A model generated the notes under the pieces. It was given only the letters and a program-made list of their open reading frames with translations. It was not told where the DNA came from and ran no database searches. This document shows, in pieces, positions 1 to 9,079 of a stretch of 64,000 nucleotides of DNA. The DNA is from an uncultured Lachnospiraceae bacterium. Lineage in GTDB: Bacteria; Bacillota; Clostridia; Lachnospirales; Lachnospiraceae. The position numbers were made by a program, and so were the translations under genes. Where the stretch lies: positions 1 to 64,000 of the forward strand of contig CANTEG010000007.1 of assembly GCA_947652735.1 (NCBI GenBank), read 5' to 3'. Every line of letters begins with the position of its first letter. Positions within the stretch are counted from its first letter, which is position 1.

Positions 1-227
1 CACCTGATACGGAAGACCGCATAATATTCGGGGAGGGAATAACTCCTGAAAGCATTCGTTTAGAACGCATAGGACTTGACCTTGTGATATATTATGGCGA
101 AGGAGATAAAATTACAATAAAGTATGCATATCAGTATACAGATGGAAGCAACTTTGTGGAATACATAGAGTTTTCAGACGGAACTTTATGGAAACAGGAT
201 GACATAGAGGCACATCTTGGTGTATAA
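1..227 (+). CDS. Hypothetical protein, C-terminal fragment
   Basis: An open frame runs from the window edge to a TAA at 225-227 and encodes about 75 residues. The start lies outside the window. The fragment is acidic and rich in Gly, Ile and Tyr (for example YYGEGDKITIKYAYQYTDG), which suggests beta strands. No family was recognised. The following gene, leuC, starts 110 bases downstream, so it is probably a separate unit. Coding status rests on the open frame and its normal codon use only. Confidence 0.55.
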   Translation, partial: PDTEDRIIFGEGITPESIRLERIGLDLVIYYGEGDKITIKYAYQYTDGSNFVEYIEFSDGTLWKQDDIEAHLGV

Positions 228-233
228 TAAACA

Positions 234-285
234 GTCGTTATTATATTGTTAGGTTATATGTTCAATGTCCTATGGTGATAACGAC
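234..285 (+). promoter_or_regulatory. Hairpin in the leuC leader
   Basis: An 8-bp perfect inverted repeat (GTCGTTAT at 234-241, ATAACGAC at 278-285) with a 36-base loop lies in the 109-base gap before leuC. No T-box antiterminator signature (TGGNACC) was found here. It could be an operator or a leader structure; there is no direct evidence of function. Confidence 0.3.
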
Positions 286-336
286 AGATAAAAACAATGT
301 TTATAAATTATTAAAAATAAATGGAGGAACAAAGTT

Positions 337-1596
337 ATGGGTATGACTATGACACAAAAAATACTTGCAGCACATGCAGGTTTAGACAGCGTTACTGCTG
401 GACAGCTGATTGAGGCTGATTTGGATTTGGTACTGGGAAATGATGTTACAACTCCTGTTGCCATACATGAGATGGAAAAGTTTGATAAGAAGGAAGTTTT
501 TGATAAGGAAAAGATTGCACTTGTAATGGATCATTTTACTCCAAATAAGGATATAAAAAGTGCAGAGCATTGTAAGTGCGTCAGGGAATTCTCATGTGCA
601 AATTCCATTAAGAATTTCTTCGACGTGGGAGCGATGGGGATTGAACATGCGCTACTGCCGGAGCAGGGGCTTATCGTTGCAGGAGAAACCTGTATAGGAG
701 CTGACTCACACACATGTACATATGGTGCACTTGGAGCATTTTCAACAGGTGTGGGAAGCACAGATATGGCTGCGGGCATGGTAACGGGAAAGGCATGGTT
801 TAAGGTTCCTTCCGCCATTAAGTTTAACATAGTCGGAGAAAAGGCGCCTTGGGTCAGCGGCAAGGATGTCATTCTTCATATTATCGGTATGATTGGTGTG
901 GATGGTGCACTTTACAAGTCGATGGAGTTTGTTGGTGAGGGTATAAAGAACCTTACGATGGACGACAGATTTACTATAGCAAACATGGCAATTGAGGCGG
1001 GTGCCAAAAATGGTATTTTTCCTGTTGATGAACAGACAGAGGAATATATGAAAGAGCATTCAACCAAGAGCTACAAAAAATATGAGGCGGATGTCGATGC
1101 GGTATATGATGAAGAATATACCATTGACCTTTCAACACTGAAACCGACGGTTGCATTTCCACATCTTCCTGAAAATACAAGGACAATAGATGAGGTTGGA
1201 GACATAAAGATAGATCAGGTTGTAATCGGTTCCTGTACAAACGGAAGAATTTCTGATATGAGAATCGCTGCGGAGATTATGAAGGGTAAACATGCAGCAA
1301 ACAATGTCAGGGTTATCGTGATTCCCGGAACACAGGATGTATACCTTACCATGATAAAGGAGGGACTTACCGAGATATTTATAAAGGCTGGAGCAGTTGT
1401 TTCTACCCCTACATGCGGTCCTTGTCTCGGAGGACACATGGGCGTTATGGCAAAGGGGGAGAGAACGGTGTCAACGACAAACCGTAATTTTGTGGGACGA
1501 ATGGGACATGTAGAGTCTGAGGTTTATCTTGCAAGTCCTGCGGTTGCTGCCGCATCTGCCATTACGGGAAAAATAAGCAGTCCATGTGAAATTTAA
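337..1596 (+). CDS. leuC: 3-isopropylmalate dehydratase large subunit
   Basis: Isomerises 2-isopropylmalate to 3-isopropylmalate in leucine biosynthesis, as the large [4Fe-4S] subunit with LeuD. The 419-residue length fits the shorter HacA-like bacterial/archaeal LeuC group. The three cluster cysteines are visible: Cys300 in GSCTNGR, and Cys360 and Cys363 in [24 protein letters not shown] near residue 110 is the usual substrate-binding stretch. The ATG at 337 is preceded by GGAGG at 323-327. leuD follows after 224 bases that contain a small ORF, and leuB comes next, so the three enzymes probably form one operon. Confidence 0.96.
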   Translation: MGMTMTQKILAAHAGLDSVTAGQLIEADLDLVLGNDVTTPVAIHEMEKFDKKEVFDKEKIALVMDHFTPNKDIKSAEHCKCVREFSCANSIKNFFDVGAMGIEHALLPEQGLIVAGETCIGADSHTCTYGALGAFSTGVGSTDMAAGMVTGKAWFKVPSAIKFNIVGEKAPWVSGKDVILHIIGMIGVDGALYKSMEFVGEGIKNLTMDDRFTIANMAIEAGAKNGIFPVDEQTEEYMKEHSTKSYKKYEADVDAVYDEEYTIDLSTLKPTVAFPHLPENTRTIDEVGDIKIDQVVIGSCTNGRISDMRIAAEIMKGKHAANNVRVIVIPGTQDVYLTMIKEGLTEIFIKAGAVVSTPTCGPCLGGHMGVMAKGERTVSTTNRNFVGRMGHVESEVYLASPAVAAASAITGKISSPCEI

Positions 1597-1623
1597 TACT
1601 ATGTTTTATATAAAATAGGTGTA

Positions 1624-1800
1624 ATGATAATGTTGAACATTGGCGAAATATTAGGAAAAGTGATGGCTTTTGCATGGTTTATGTGTTTGGTATATGCATA
1701 TATGCAAAAAGACAGAAAGAAAAAATTGATTGCACTCTTTATATGTGTGACAGTGATTGTAGTACTGCTTATCCTAATAGCGGACATAGGTTCAAAGTAA
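1624..1800 (+). CDS. Small predicted membrane protein between leuC and leuD
   Basis: An ATG-initiated frame of 58 residues fills the leuC-leuD gap and ends 20 bases before leuD. The protein has two hydrophobic stretches (about residues 10-26 and 35-53) separated by a basic loop with QKDRKKK, which predicts a two-helix hairpin in the membrane. The ribosome binding site is weak (AGGTG just upstream), and an internal ATG at 1630 is an alternative start. No family was recognised and the function is unknown. Support is the hydrophobic pattern and the exact fit in the gap; a chance frame cannot be excluded. Confidence 0.5.
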   Translation: MIMLNIGEILGKVMAFAWFMCLVYAYMQKDRKKKLIALFICVTVIVVLLILIADIGSK

Positions 1801-1820
1801 AAAATAGGAGGAATACATAA

Positions 1821-2312
1821 ATGAAAGCATATGGAACGGTTCACAAATATGGTGATAATGTAGACACAGACGTTATAATCCCTGCAAGGTATCTGAATTC
1901 ATCAGACCCTGCTGAGCTTGCAAAAAATTGTATGGAGGATATTGACAAGGACTTTGTCAACAGGGTAAAGCCAGGAGATATTATGGTTGCAAACAAAAAC
2001 TTTGGCTGTGGCTCGTCAAGGGAACATGCACCAATCGCAATCAAGGCATCTGGAATCAGTGTGGTTATCGCTGAAACCTTTGCAAGAATTTTTTACAGAA
2101 ATGCAATCAACATAGGACTTCCAATTATAGAGTGTCCTGAGGCTGCAAAGGGTATAGATGCAGGTGACATGGTGGAGGTCGATTTTGACAGTGGAATGAT
2201 TTATAACAAGACCAAGGGCACAGAGTTTAAAGGTCAGGCATTTCCACCGTTTATGCAGGAAATTATTAAAAATGGCGGATTGATAAACAACATAAACAGT
2301 AAAAATAAGTAG
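1821..2312 (+). CDS. leuD: 3-isopropylmalate dehydratase small subunit
   Basis: Small subunit of isopropylmalate isomerase, forming the swivelling domain that closes the active site on LeuC. The 163 residues match the short LeuD group that pairs with HacA-type LeuC. The start region has [14 protein letters not shown], and [14 protein letters not shown] near residue 60 is the conserved substrate-binding loop. The ATG at 1821 has a strong AGGAGG site at about 1806-1811. leuB starts 27 bases after the stop. Confidence 0.95.
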   Translation: MKAYGTVHKYGDNVDTDVIIPARYLNSSDPAELAKNCMEDIDKDFVNRVKPGDIMVANKNFGCGSSREHAPIAIKASGISVVIAETFARIFYRNAINIGLPIIECPEAAKGIDAGDMVEVDFDSGMIYNKTKGTEFKGQAFPPFMQEIIKNGGLINNINSKNK

Positions 2313-2339
2313 TTTAAATGCATGTGAGGAGATGAAAAC

Positions 2340-3422
2340 ATGAATTGTAATATTGCGGTTATAAAAGGAGACGGAATCGGTCCTGAGGTAGTCACTCAGG
2401 CAATGAAGGTTTTGGATGCTGTTGGAGAAAAGTACGGACACACATTTTGCTACGAGCAGCTTCTGATGGGCGGATGTTCCATAGATGCACACGGAGTACC
2501 CCTCACGGACGAGGCGGTGGCAAAGGCAAAGGCAAGTGATGCGGTGTTGCTTGGCTCCATCGGAGGCAATACATCCACATCACCATGGTATAAGCTTCCG
2601 CCTGATAAAAGACCTGAGGCGGGACTTCTGAAAATCAGAAAAGAGCTTGGACTGTTTGCCAATCTTCGTCCTGCATATTTATATGAGCAGCTAAAGGCAG
2701 CATGCCCATTAAAAGAAGAAATTGCTGATAAAGGCTTTGACATGATGATTATGAGGGAGCTTACAGGCGGACTTTACTTCGGTCAACGTAAAACTGAGGA
2801 AATAGATGGTGTGCTGACTGCGGTGGATACCCTTACATACAATGAAAATGAGATACGAAGAATTGCTATTAAGGGCTTTGACATCGCAATGAAGCGGAGA
2901 AAAAAGGTTACAAGCGTTGATAAGGCAAATGTCCTTGACTCATCAAGATTATGGAGAAAGGTAGTAGAGGAGGTTGCAAAGGACTATCCTGAGGTAACGT
3001 ACGAGCATATGCTTGTAGATAATTGTGCAATGCAGCTTGTGAAAGATCCTGCACAGTTTGATGTTGTGTTAACGGAGAATATGTTTGGAGACATTCTTTC
3101 TGATGAGGCGTCCATGATTACGGGCTCCATTGGAATGCTGGCATCTGCATCATTAAATGAGACCAAATTTGGTATGTACGAGCCAAGCGGTGGTTCTGCA
3201 CCTGATATTGCAGGTCAGAATAAGGCAAATCCGATAGCAACCATATTATCAGCGGCTATGATGCTTCGGTATACGTTTGACCTTGACAAGGAGGCTGATG
3301 CAATTGAAAATGCAGTTAAGCAGGTTCTTGTAGAAGGCTGGCGTACATGCGATATTGTATCAGATGCCACAAAGCTTGTTGCCTGTGATGAGATGGGGGA
3401 TTTGATAAAGGAGAGGATTTAA
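2340..3422 (+). CDS. leuB: 3-isopropylmalate dehydrogenase
   Basis: NAD-dependent oxidative decarboxylation of 3-isopropylmalate to 2-oxoisocaproate, the third dedicated step of leucine synthesis. At 360 residues it has normal family length. Visible motifs are GDGIGPEV at the N-terminus, the [10 protein letters not shown] segment with the catalytic region, DNCAMQLV, the metal-binding [14 protein letters not shown], and [12 protein letters not shown] for the cofactor. The start has GAGGAG eight bases upstream. It closes the leuCDB cluster; leuA is not in this window. Confidence 0.96.
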   Translation: MNCNIAVIKGDGIGPEVVTQAMKVLDAVGEKYGHTFCYEQLLMGGCSIDAHGVPLTDEAVAKAKASDAVLLGSIGGNTSTSPWYKLPPDKRPEAGLLKIRKELGLFANLRPAYLYEQLKAACPLKEEIADKGFDMMIMRELTGGLYFGQRKTEEIDGVLTAVDTLTYNENEIRRIAIKGFDIAMKRRKKVTSVDKANVLDSSRLWRKVVEEVAKDYPEVTYEHMLVDNCAMQLVKDPAQFDVVLTENMFGDILSDEASMITGSIGMLASASLNETKFGMYEPSGGSAPDIAGQNKANPIATILSAAMMLRYTFDLDKEADAIENAVKQVLVEGWRTCDIVSDATKLVACDEMGDLIKERI

Positions 3423-3452
3423 ACAAGACGACAATTATATAATATTTGAGTG

Positions 3453-3482
3453 TAGTCAAAACAAAGATGTATATGATATAAA
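3453..3482 (+). promoter_or_regulatory. Candidate promoter before the lipoprotein gene
   Basis: TAGTCA (3453-3458) and TATAAA (3477-3482) are separated by 18 bases, about 35 bases before the lipoprotein start at 3519. The match to sigma-A consensus is moderate and no clear terminator separates it from leuB. Confidence 0.35.
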
Positions 3483-3518
3483 GTTTAAAAGGATTTACCG
3501 TTAATCAGGAGGTGTTAT

Positions 3519-4199
3519 ATGTCAAAAAAAGCCCGCATCATGATAGTGTGTATGTTAATTTCTACACTTGTGCTTACTGCCTGTAACGGAGGCGGTGATA
3601 AGAAGACGGATACAAAGTCTTCAGTTTCCTTGTATGAGAGAGGCATGGAGCTTACTGCAATCATCAGTGAGCTTTCAAAAAATGAACAGTATGTTGATGC
3701 GGTTCTTCCAAGCAGGGAAAGCAGTATGCAGGAGCTGTTTGATAGCATCAAAGGTATGGATTATTCAAAGCCTGAACATGTTTACAGGATAAAAAATATG
3801 GATGAGGTTGTATCAGCAGGTATGGTCATGTTAACAAAGGTGGATGTTGATAAATGCTCCGAAGCAGTGAAAAAGCATTTGGAGAAAAGACTTGTGAATG
3901 CCATTTCCAATTATATTATAGGACAAAGGACAAGTGTAACTGCGCTTGCAGTAAGCTCTTGCTTTATCACTGAGACAAGCTTTACGGATGCGTCAGTAAA
4001 GGATTATGAGGTGTACATTTACACATATCAGAATGCATATCCCGTAATGGTATGCTTTGTTCCGGGAAAGGATGGCTCGGTGGTTGCATCAGCAGGCTAT
4101 ATTATAGTGGATGATTTTATCGGAGCTGATGAAGAAACGCTTTCGGAGGATATCAGCTTCACAATGTTAAATATTAAGCTTGAGGAAGTTTTTAAATAA
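3519..4199 (+). CDS. Predicted lipoprotein of unknown function
   Basis: The 226-residue product has a short basic start, a hydrophobic core and a lipobox LTAC at residues 19-22, predicting a lipid-anchored extracellular protein. Gly/Lys/Asp-rich sequence follows the cysteine. The rest has no motif I recognise. It contains helical charged stretches (MDEVVSAGMVMLTKVDVDKC) and ends with a likely beta-rich part (YEVYIYTYQNAYPVMVCFVPGKDG). AGGAGG precedes the ATG at 3519. It sits between leucine and isoleucine/valine genes but has its own possible promoter, so a link to amino-acid synthesis is not implied. Confidence 0.7.
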   Translation: MSKKARIMIVCMLISTLVLTACNGGGDKKTDTKSSVSLYERGMELTAIISELSKNEQYVDAVLPSRESSMQELFDSIKGMDYSKPEHVYRIKNMDEVVSAGMVMLTKVDVDKCSEAVKKHLEKRLVNAISNYIIGQRTSVTALAVSSCFITETSFTDASVKDYEVYIYTYQNAYPVMVCFVPGKDGSVVASAGYIIVDDFIGADEETLSEDISFTMLNIKLEEVFK

Positions 4200-4203
4200 A
4201 ATT

Positions 4204-4406
4204 GATAATTGCGAAATGTGATATTCTCAAAAAGTAGTTGTACAATATATTTAATATCGCAAGCAAGGCGCTTTGGAGCCGCTGGTGCTTAGTGAGGTTT
4301 TTCGAGCTTAGCACCGTTGCGAGCGACAAGCAGCGAAAGCGTGCCTTGCGGTGATATTAAATATATTGTACAACGAGTGTTCCAAAAAAAACATTTCGCA
4401 ATTATC
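4204..4406. repeat. 203-bp near-perfect palindrome upstream of ilvD
   Basis: The outer arms (4204-4219 and 4391-4406) match perfectly over 16 bp. Inner arms 4237-4258 and 4353-4374 match perfectly over 22 bp. GCAAGGC/GCCTTGC and CGCTTT.../...AAAGCG continue the pairing, and a GGTGCTTAG/CTTAGCACC step closes the centre near 4300. The whole lipoprotein-ilvD gap can therefore fold into one long hairpin. There is no coding frame and no transposase. It may be a miniature inverted-repeat element, a strong bidirectional terminator or a leader structure for ilvD. Confidence 0.8.
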
Positions 4407-4441
4407 TAAAGCGATTAATGAAGTAAAAAGGAGATAAAACA

Positions 4442-6103
4442 ATGAAAAGTGATAATGTAAAAGTCGGTATGCAGCAGGCACCGCACAGAAGTTTATTTAA
4501 TGCACTTGGAATGACGGAGGAGGAGCTTTCAAAGCCGCTGGTAGGTATTGTGTGCTCATACAATGAAATTGTTCCGGGACATATGAATTTGGATAAAATA
4601 GCTGAGGCTGTCAAGCTTGGTGTGGCAGCGGCAGGCGGAACACCGATTATGTTTCCTGCAATTGCAGTTTGTGACGGTATCGCAATGGGACATATCGGAA
4701 TGAAATATTCACTTGTAACAAGAGACCTGATTGCAGACTCAACAGAGTGTATGGCAACAGCCCATCAGTTTGATGCACTTGTTATGATACCGAACTGTGA
4801 CAAGAACGTTCCTGGTCTTCTTATGGCAGCAGCAAGGGTAAATGTTCCGACTGTATTTGTTTCAGGCGGACCTATGCTTGCAGGACATGTGAAAGGACAC
4901 AAGACAAGCCTTTCTTCCATGTTTGAGGCGGTAGGTTCCTATGCGGCAGGAACAATGAGTGAGGAAGATGTCAATGAATTTGAGTGTAAGGCATGTCCTA
5001 CATGCGGTTCATGCTCAGGCATGTACACTGCAAATTCCATGAACTGTCTTACGGAAGCACTTGGTATGGGGCTTCCTGGGAACGGAACCATTCCTGCGGT
5101 ATATTCTGAGAGAATTAAGCTTGCTAAGCATGCAGGTATGGCTGTTATGGAAATGTACAGGAAAAACATCCGCCCAAGAGATATTATAACAAAGGATGCA
5201 ATTTTAAATGCACTGACTGTTGATATGGCACTTGGATGTTCAACAAACTCAATGCTCCATATACCTGCAATTGCACATGAAATCGGATTTGATTTTGATA
5301 TTGCACTTGCAAATGAGATAAGTGCCAAGACACCAAATCTTTGTCACCTTGCGCCGGCAGGTCCGACATACATGGAGGACTTAAACGAGGCAGGTGGTGT
5401 TTACGCAGTTATGAACCAGTTAAAGGAGATAGGGCTTTTAAATGAAGATTGTATGACCGTAACAGGAAAGACGATTGGGGAAGCTATAGCAGAGGCAAAG
5501 AATAAAAACCCAGAGGTTATAAGACCGCTCGACAACCCATACAGCAAAACAGGAGGACTTGCCGTATTGAAAGGTAATCTTGCACCGGACGGCTCCGTTG
5601 TAAAGCGTTCCGCTGTTGTACCTGAAATGATGAAGCATGAAGGTCCTGCAAGAGTGTTTGACTGTGAGGAGGATGCGATTGCTGCAATCAAGGGCGGAAA
5701 GATTGTAGCTGGCGATGTTGTAGTAATTAGATATGAGGGACCAAAGGGAGGTCCGGGAATGAGGGAAATGTTAAATCCTACATCTGCAATTGCAGGTATG
5801 GGACTTGGTTCATCTGTTGCACTTATCACAGACGGACGGTTCTCAGGCGCAAGCCGCGGCGCTTCCATTGGACATGTCTCGCCTGAGGCAGCAGTAGGGG
5901 GACCGATTGCATTTGTGGAAGAAGGAGATATGATAAGCATTGATATAGATGCATGTACAATCAACCTTAAAATCAGCGATGAGGAATTTGCAAAGCGTAA
6001 GGCGGCATGGACACCGAAGGAACCAAAGGTTACCACAGGTTATCTTGCAAGATATGCAAAAATGGTTACATCAGGTAACCGTGGAGCGATACTTGATATA
6101 TAA
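4442..6103 (+). CDS. ilvD: Dihydroxy-acid dehydratase
   Basis: Dehydrates 2,3-dihydroxy-3-methylvalerate and -isovalerate to the keto acids of isoleucine and valine synthesis. The 553 residues match IlvD. Fe-S ligand candidates are Cys119 in NCDKNVPG and the CPTCGSCSG stretch with Cys185, Cys188 and Cys191. The C-terminal half has the conserved [30 protein letters not shown] precedes the ATG at 4442. The 203-bp palindrome ends 35 bases upstream. ilvB follows 79 bases downstream, probably in the same transcript. Confidence 0.96.
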   Translation: MKSDNVKVGMQQAPHRSLFNALGMTEEELSKPLVGIVCSYNEIVPGHMNLDKIAEAVKLGVAAAGGTPIMFPAIAVCDGIAMGHIGMKYSLVTRDLIADSTECMATAHQFDALVMIPNCDKNVPGLLMAAARVNVPTVFVSGGPMLAGHVKGHKTSLSSMFEAVGSYAAGTMSEEDVNEFECKACPTCGSCSGMYTANSMNCLTEALGMGLPGNGTIPAVYSERIKLAKHAGMAVMEMYRKNIRPRDIITKDAILNALTVDMALGCSTNSMLHIPAIAHEIGFDFDIALANEISAKTPNLCHLAPAGPTYMEDLNEAGGVYAVMNQLKEIGLLNEDCMTVTGKTIGEAIAEAKNKNPEVIRPLDNPYSKTGGLAVLKGNLAPDGSVVKRSAVVPEMMKHEGPARVFDCEEDAIAAIKGGKIVAGDVVVIRYEGPKGGPGMREMLNPTSAIAGMGLGSSVALITDGRFSGASRGASIGHVSPEAAVGGPIAFVEEGDMISIDIDACTINLKISDEEFAKRKAAWTPKEPKVTTGYLARYAKMVTSGNRGAILDI

Positions 6104-6182
6104 TTTACAATATGTTATTCTAACATGTAGCCAAATTATAAAAAGTATGTGATAAGCTTTCTATAGAAAAGGAGAAAATACA

Positions 6183-7865
6183 ATGAAACAGTTAACAGGG
6201 TCAGAAATCGTTATAGAATGTTTAAAAGAGCAGGGCGTAGATACTGTATTTGGTTATCCTGGCGGAACAATACTTAACGTATATGATGCGCTTTATAAAC
6301 ATCAGGATGAAATTCGTCACATTTTGACCTCCCATGAGCAGGGGGCTGCACATGCAGCAGATGGATATGCGAGGGCAACAGGCAAGGTTGGCGTATGTAT
6401 GGCAACCTCAGGACCGGGAGCCACAAATCTTGTAACAGGTATTGCAACAGCATATATGGATTCCATTCCTCTTGTTGCAATTACGGCAAACGTAGGTGTA
6501 TCACTGCTTGGAAAGGACAGCTTTCAGGAGGTAGATATCGCAGGTGTTGTTATGCCTATTACAAAGCACAGCTTTATCGTAAAAAATGTGCATGAGCTTG
6601 CAGATACAATCAGGAGAGCCTTTACGATAGCACAGACAGGCAGACCGGGTCCTGTACTTGTGGATATAACAAAGGATGTAACATCAAATGTTGCCGACTT
6701 TGAGCCAAAGGCACCAGAACCGATTGAGAAGATTACAAATACAATTAATGCTGACGATTTAGATATGGCAATCAGGATGATTGAAAAGTCAGAAAAACCA
6801 TTTGTTCTTTGCGGTGGCGGTGTGATAGCAGCGGATGCCTCAAAGGAGCTTATGAAATTTGTGGAGAAGATTGATGCACCTGTATGTGATACACTGATGG
6901 GTAAGGGAGCATTCCCGGGAACTGACATAAGATATACGGGCATGATAGGTATGCATGGAACAAAGGTATCAAACTTTGGTATTAACATGGCAGACCTTGT
7001 TATTGTTGTCGGTGCAAGATTTTCTGACAGAGTTATCGGAAATGCATCAAAATTTGCACAGAATGCAAAGATAATACATATTGATGTAGATGCGGCCGAG
7101 ATTGATAAAAATATACTTGTAGATTGCAGCCTTGTAGGGGATGCAAAGGAAGTTCTTAAAATGCTCGCTACAAGAATTAAGGCAATCAAGCACCCTGAGT
7201 GGGCAAAAGAGATAAGAGGGCTTAAGGAAAAATTCCCTGACCATAGCGATATGAATTCCATGACAGGTCCTGCAATTATAAATAAAATTTATGAAATTAC
7301 AGAGGGTAAGGCTACAATCACTACAGACGTAGGACAGCATCAGATGTGGGCGGCACAGCATTATTACTATACTGAACCACGTCGCTTTATCTCCTCAGGC
7401 GGACTTGGAACTATGGGTTATGGCGTAGGTGCTTGCATCGGAGCAAAGGTAGGAATGGCTGAAAACATTACAATCAACATTGCAGGTGACGGATGCTTTC
7501 GAATGAATATGAACGAGATTGCAACAGCGACAAGATACAATATACCTATCATTCAGGTGGTTATCAATAATCATGTGCTTGGAATGGTAAGACAGTGGCA
7601 GACATTGTTCTATGAACAAAGATATTCCAGTACAATTTTGGAAGATAAGGTAGATTTTGTTAAGGTTGCAGAAGCTTTAGGTGCAACAGGTATGAGAGCA
7701 ACAAATCTTGACGAGCTTGAGAGTGCAATTAAGAAGGCAATAGAGCTTAATGCCCCTGTCGTAATTGATTGTATGATAGACAAGGATGACAAGGTGTTCC
7801 CAATGGTTGCTGCGGGAGCTGCGCTTGAAAGCTGTTTTGACCAGCAGGATTTAGATAATAAATAG
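6183..7865 (+). CDS. ilvB: Acetolactate synthase, large (catalytic) subunit
   Basis: ThDP-dependent condensation of pyruvate with pyruvate or 2-oxobutyrate, the first common step of branched-chain synthesis. The 560 residues have the usual three domains. The catalytic Glu is in SHEQGAAHAADGYAR (about residue 52). The central domain (about 190-340) binds FAD. The ThDP motif GDGCFRMNMNEIATA lies near residue 440, with NNHVLGMVRQWQ after it. The protein is anabolic rather than AlsS-like by context (next to ilvD). No regulatory subunit gene ilvN or ketol-acid reductoisomerase ilvC follows; serC is next. Confidence 0.93.
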   Translation: MKQLTGSEIVIECLKEQGVDTVFGYPGGTILNVYDALYKHQDEIRHILTSHEQGAAHAADGYARATGKVGVCMATSGPGATNLVTGIATAYMDSIPLVAITANVGVSLLGKDSFQEVDIAGVVMPITKHSFIVKNVHELADTIRRAFTIAQTGRPGPVLVDITKDVTSNVADFEPKAPEPIEKITNTINADDLDMAIRMIEKSEKPFVLCGGGVIAADASKELMKFVEKIDAPVCDTLMGKGAFPGTDIRYTGMIGMHGTKVSNFGINMADLVIVVGARFSDRVIGNASKFAQNAKIIHIDVDAAEIDKNILVDCSLVGDAKEVLKMLATRIKAIKHPEWAKEIRGLKEKFPDHSDMNSMTGPAIINKIYEITEGKATITTDVGQHQMWAAQHYYYTEPRRFISSGGLGTMGYGVGACIGAKVGMAENITINIAGDGCFRMNMNEIATATRYNIPIIQVVINNHVLGMVRQWQTLFYEQRYSSTILEDKVDFVKVAEALGATGMRATNLDELESAIKKAIELNAPVVIDCMIDKDDKVFPMVAAGAALESCFDQQDLDNK

Positions 7866-7868
7866 GGT

Positions 7869-7882
7869 ACAGCGAAAGCTGT
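7869..7882 (+). promoter_or_regulatory. Small GNRA-loop hairpin between ilvB and serC
   Basis: ACAGC-GAAA-GCTGT forms a perfect 5-bp stem with a GAAA tetraloop in the 50-base ilvB-serC gap. It is not followed by a T run, so it is not a typical terminator. It may be an mRNA stability or spacer structure. Confidence 0.3.
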
Positions 7883-7915
7883 GCGTGCCGATACAAAAAA
7901 GGAGGATTTAAAAAA

Positions 7916-8998
7916 ATGTCAAGAGTATTTAATTTTTCAGCAGGACCATCTGTTTTACCTGAGGTTGTCTTAAAGCAGGCAGCAGAGGAAATGATGGATT
8001 ATAAAGGTTCAGGAATGAGCGTTATGGAGATGAGCCATCGTTCGAAGGTGTATGACAGCATTATAAAAGAAGCAGAGCAGGATTTAAGGGATTTAATGGA
8101 AATTCCTGATAATTACAAGGTGCTTTTTCTTCAGGGCGGTGCTTCACAGCAGTTTGCTGCAGTGCCTATGAACTTAATGAAGAATGGAGTTGCAGATTAT
8201 ATTATCACAGGACAGTGGGCAAAGAAGGCGTACGAGGAGGCACAAAAGTATGGAAAGGCAAATGCGGTAGCATCATCTGCTGATAAGACATTTTCCTATA
8301 TACCTGACTGCTCAAATCTTCCGATATCTGAAGATGCTGATTATGTGTATATATGCCACAACAATACAATTTACGGAACAACATACAAGAAGCTTCCTGA
8401 CACAAAGGGAAAAATTCTTGTTGCAGATATGTCATCAGACATTCTTTCACAGCCGGTAAATGTATCTGATTACGGACTTATTTTCTTTGGTGTACAGAAA
8501 AACGTGGGACCGGCAGGTGTTGTTGTTGTTATAATCAGAGAGGACTTAATCAGGGATGACGTAATGCCGTTTACCCCAACCATGCTGAAGTACAAAACCC
8601 AGGCAGATAATGATTCACTTTACAATACACCACCATGTTATGGAATTTATATTTGCGGACTTGTATTTAAGTGGGTAAAGGAAATGGGTGGACTTTCCGC
8701 CATGAAGGTACATAACGAGAAAAAGGCAGCAATATTATACGATTTCCTTGACAGCTCTAAGATGTTTAGTGGAACTGTAGTAAAAGAAGACCGTTCCCTT
8801 ATGAATGTTCCGTTTGTAACAGGCAATGAGGAGCTTGATGCAAAGTTTGTAAAGGAGGCAACTGCTGCAGGCTTTGTTAACCTGAAAGGTCACAGAACAG
8901 TAGGTGGAATGAGGGCAAGTATTTACAATGCCATGCCGATTGAGGGAGTTGAAAAGCTGGTTCAGTTTATGAAGGACTTTGAGGCAGCGAATTCATAA
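7916..8998 (+). CDS. serC: Phosphoserine aminotransferase
   Basis: PLP-dependent transfer of an amino group from glutamate to 3-phosphohydroxypyruvate, the second step of serine synthesis. At 360 residues it is the standard SerC length. It starts with RVFNFSAGPSVLPEVVL, the hallmark of the family, and Lys195 in FFGVQKNVGPAG is the PLP-binding lysine. GHRTVGGMRASIYNA near the C-terminus is conserved. The ATG at 7916 is preceded by AAGGAGG. serA follows after an 81-base gap that contains a promoter-like element. Confidence 0.96.
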   Translation: MSRVFNFSAGPSVLPEVVLKQAAEEMMDYKGSGMSVMEMSHRSKVYDSIIKEAEQDLRDLMEIPDNYKVLFLQGGASQQFAAVPMNLMKNGVADYIITGQWAKKAYEEAQKYGKANAVASSADKTFSYIPDCSNLPISEDADYVYICHNNTIYGTTYKKLPDTKGKILVADMSSDILSQPVNVSDYGLIFFGVQKNVGPAGVVVVIIREDLIRDDVMPFTPTMLKYKTQADNDSLYNTPPCYGIYICGLVFKWVKEMGGLSAMKVHNEKKAAILYDFLDSSKMFSGTVVKEDRSLMNVPFVTGNEELDAKFVKEATAAGFVNLKGHRTVGGMRASIYNAMPIEGVEKLVQFMKDFEAANS

Positions 8999-9004
8999 GT
9001 ATGA

Positions 9005-9048
9005 TATAATGTAAAAACGCATGGAGCCGACAGGCAACAAGATATAAT
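9005..9048 (+). promoter_or_regulatory. Promoter-like element upstream of serA (copy 1 of a repeated motif)
   Basis: TATAAT at 9005-9010, then CATGGAGCCGACAGGC at 9020-9035, then a second TATAAT at 9043-9048. The same layout occurs at 32578-32622 before the ppGpp synthetase gene. If the downstream TATAAT is a -10 box, transcription would begin near 9055, leaving a 25-base leader before serA. The conserved block would then lie in the -35 region, with CATGGA 17 bases upstream of the -10. No good TTGACA is present, so an activator or alternative factor would be expected. Confidence 0.5.
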
Positions 9049-9079
9049 GTTTTATTAATTAGATAGGGAGAAAATAAAA

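Noticed and set aside
228-336. Possible T-box riboswitch before leuC
   Set aside because: The gap is only 109 bases and no TGGNACCGCG antiterminator, specifier loop or terminator pair is seen; only one 8-bp hairpin.
7866-7915. Riboswitch between ilvB and serC
   Set aside because: Only 50 bases with one 5-bp hairpin, too short for known aptamers.
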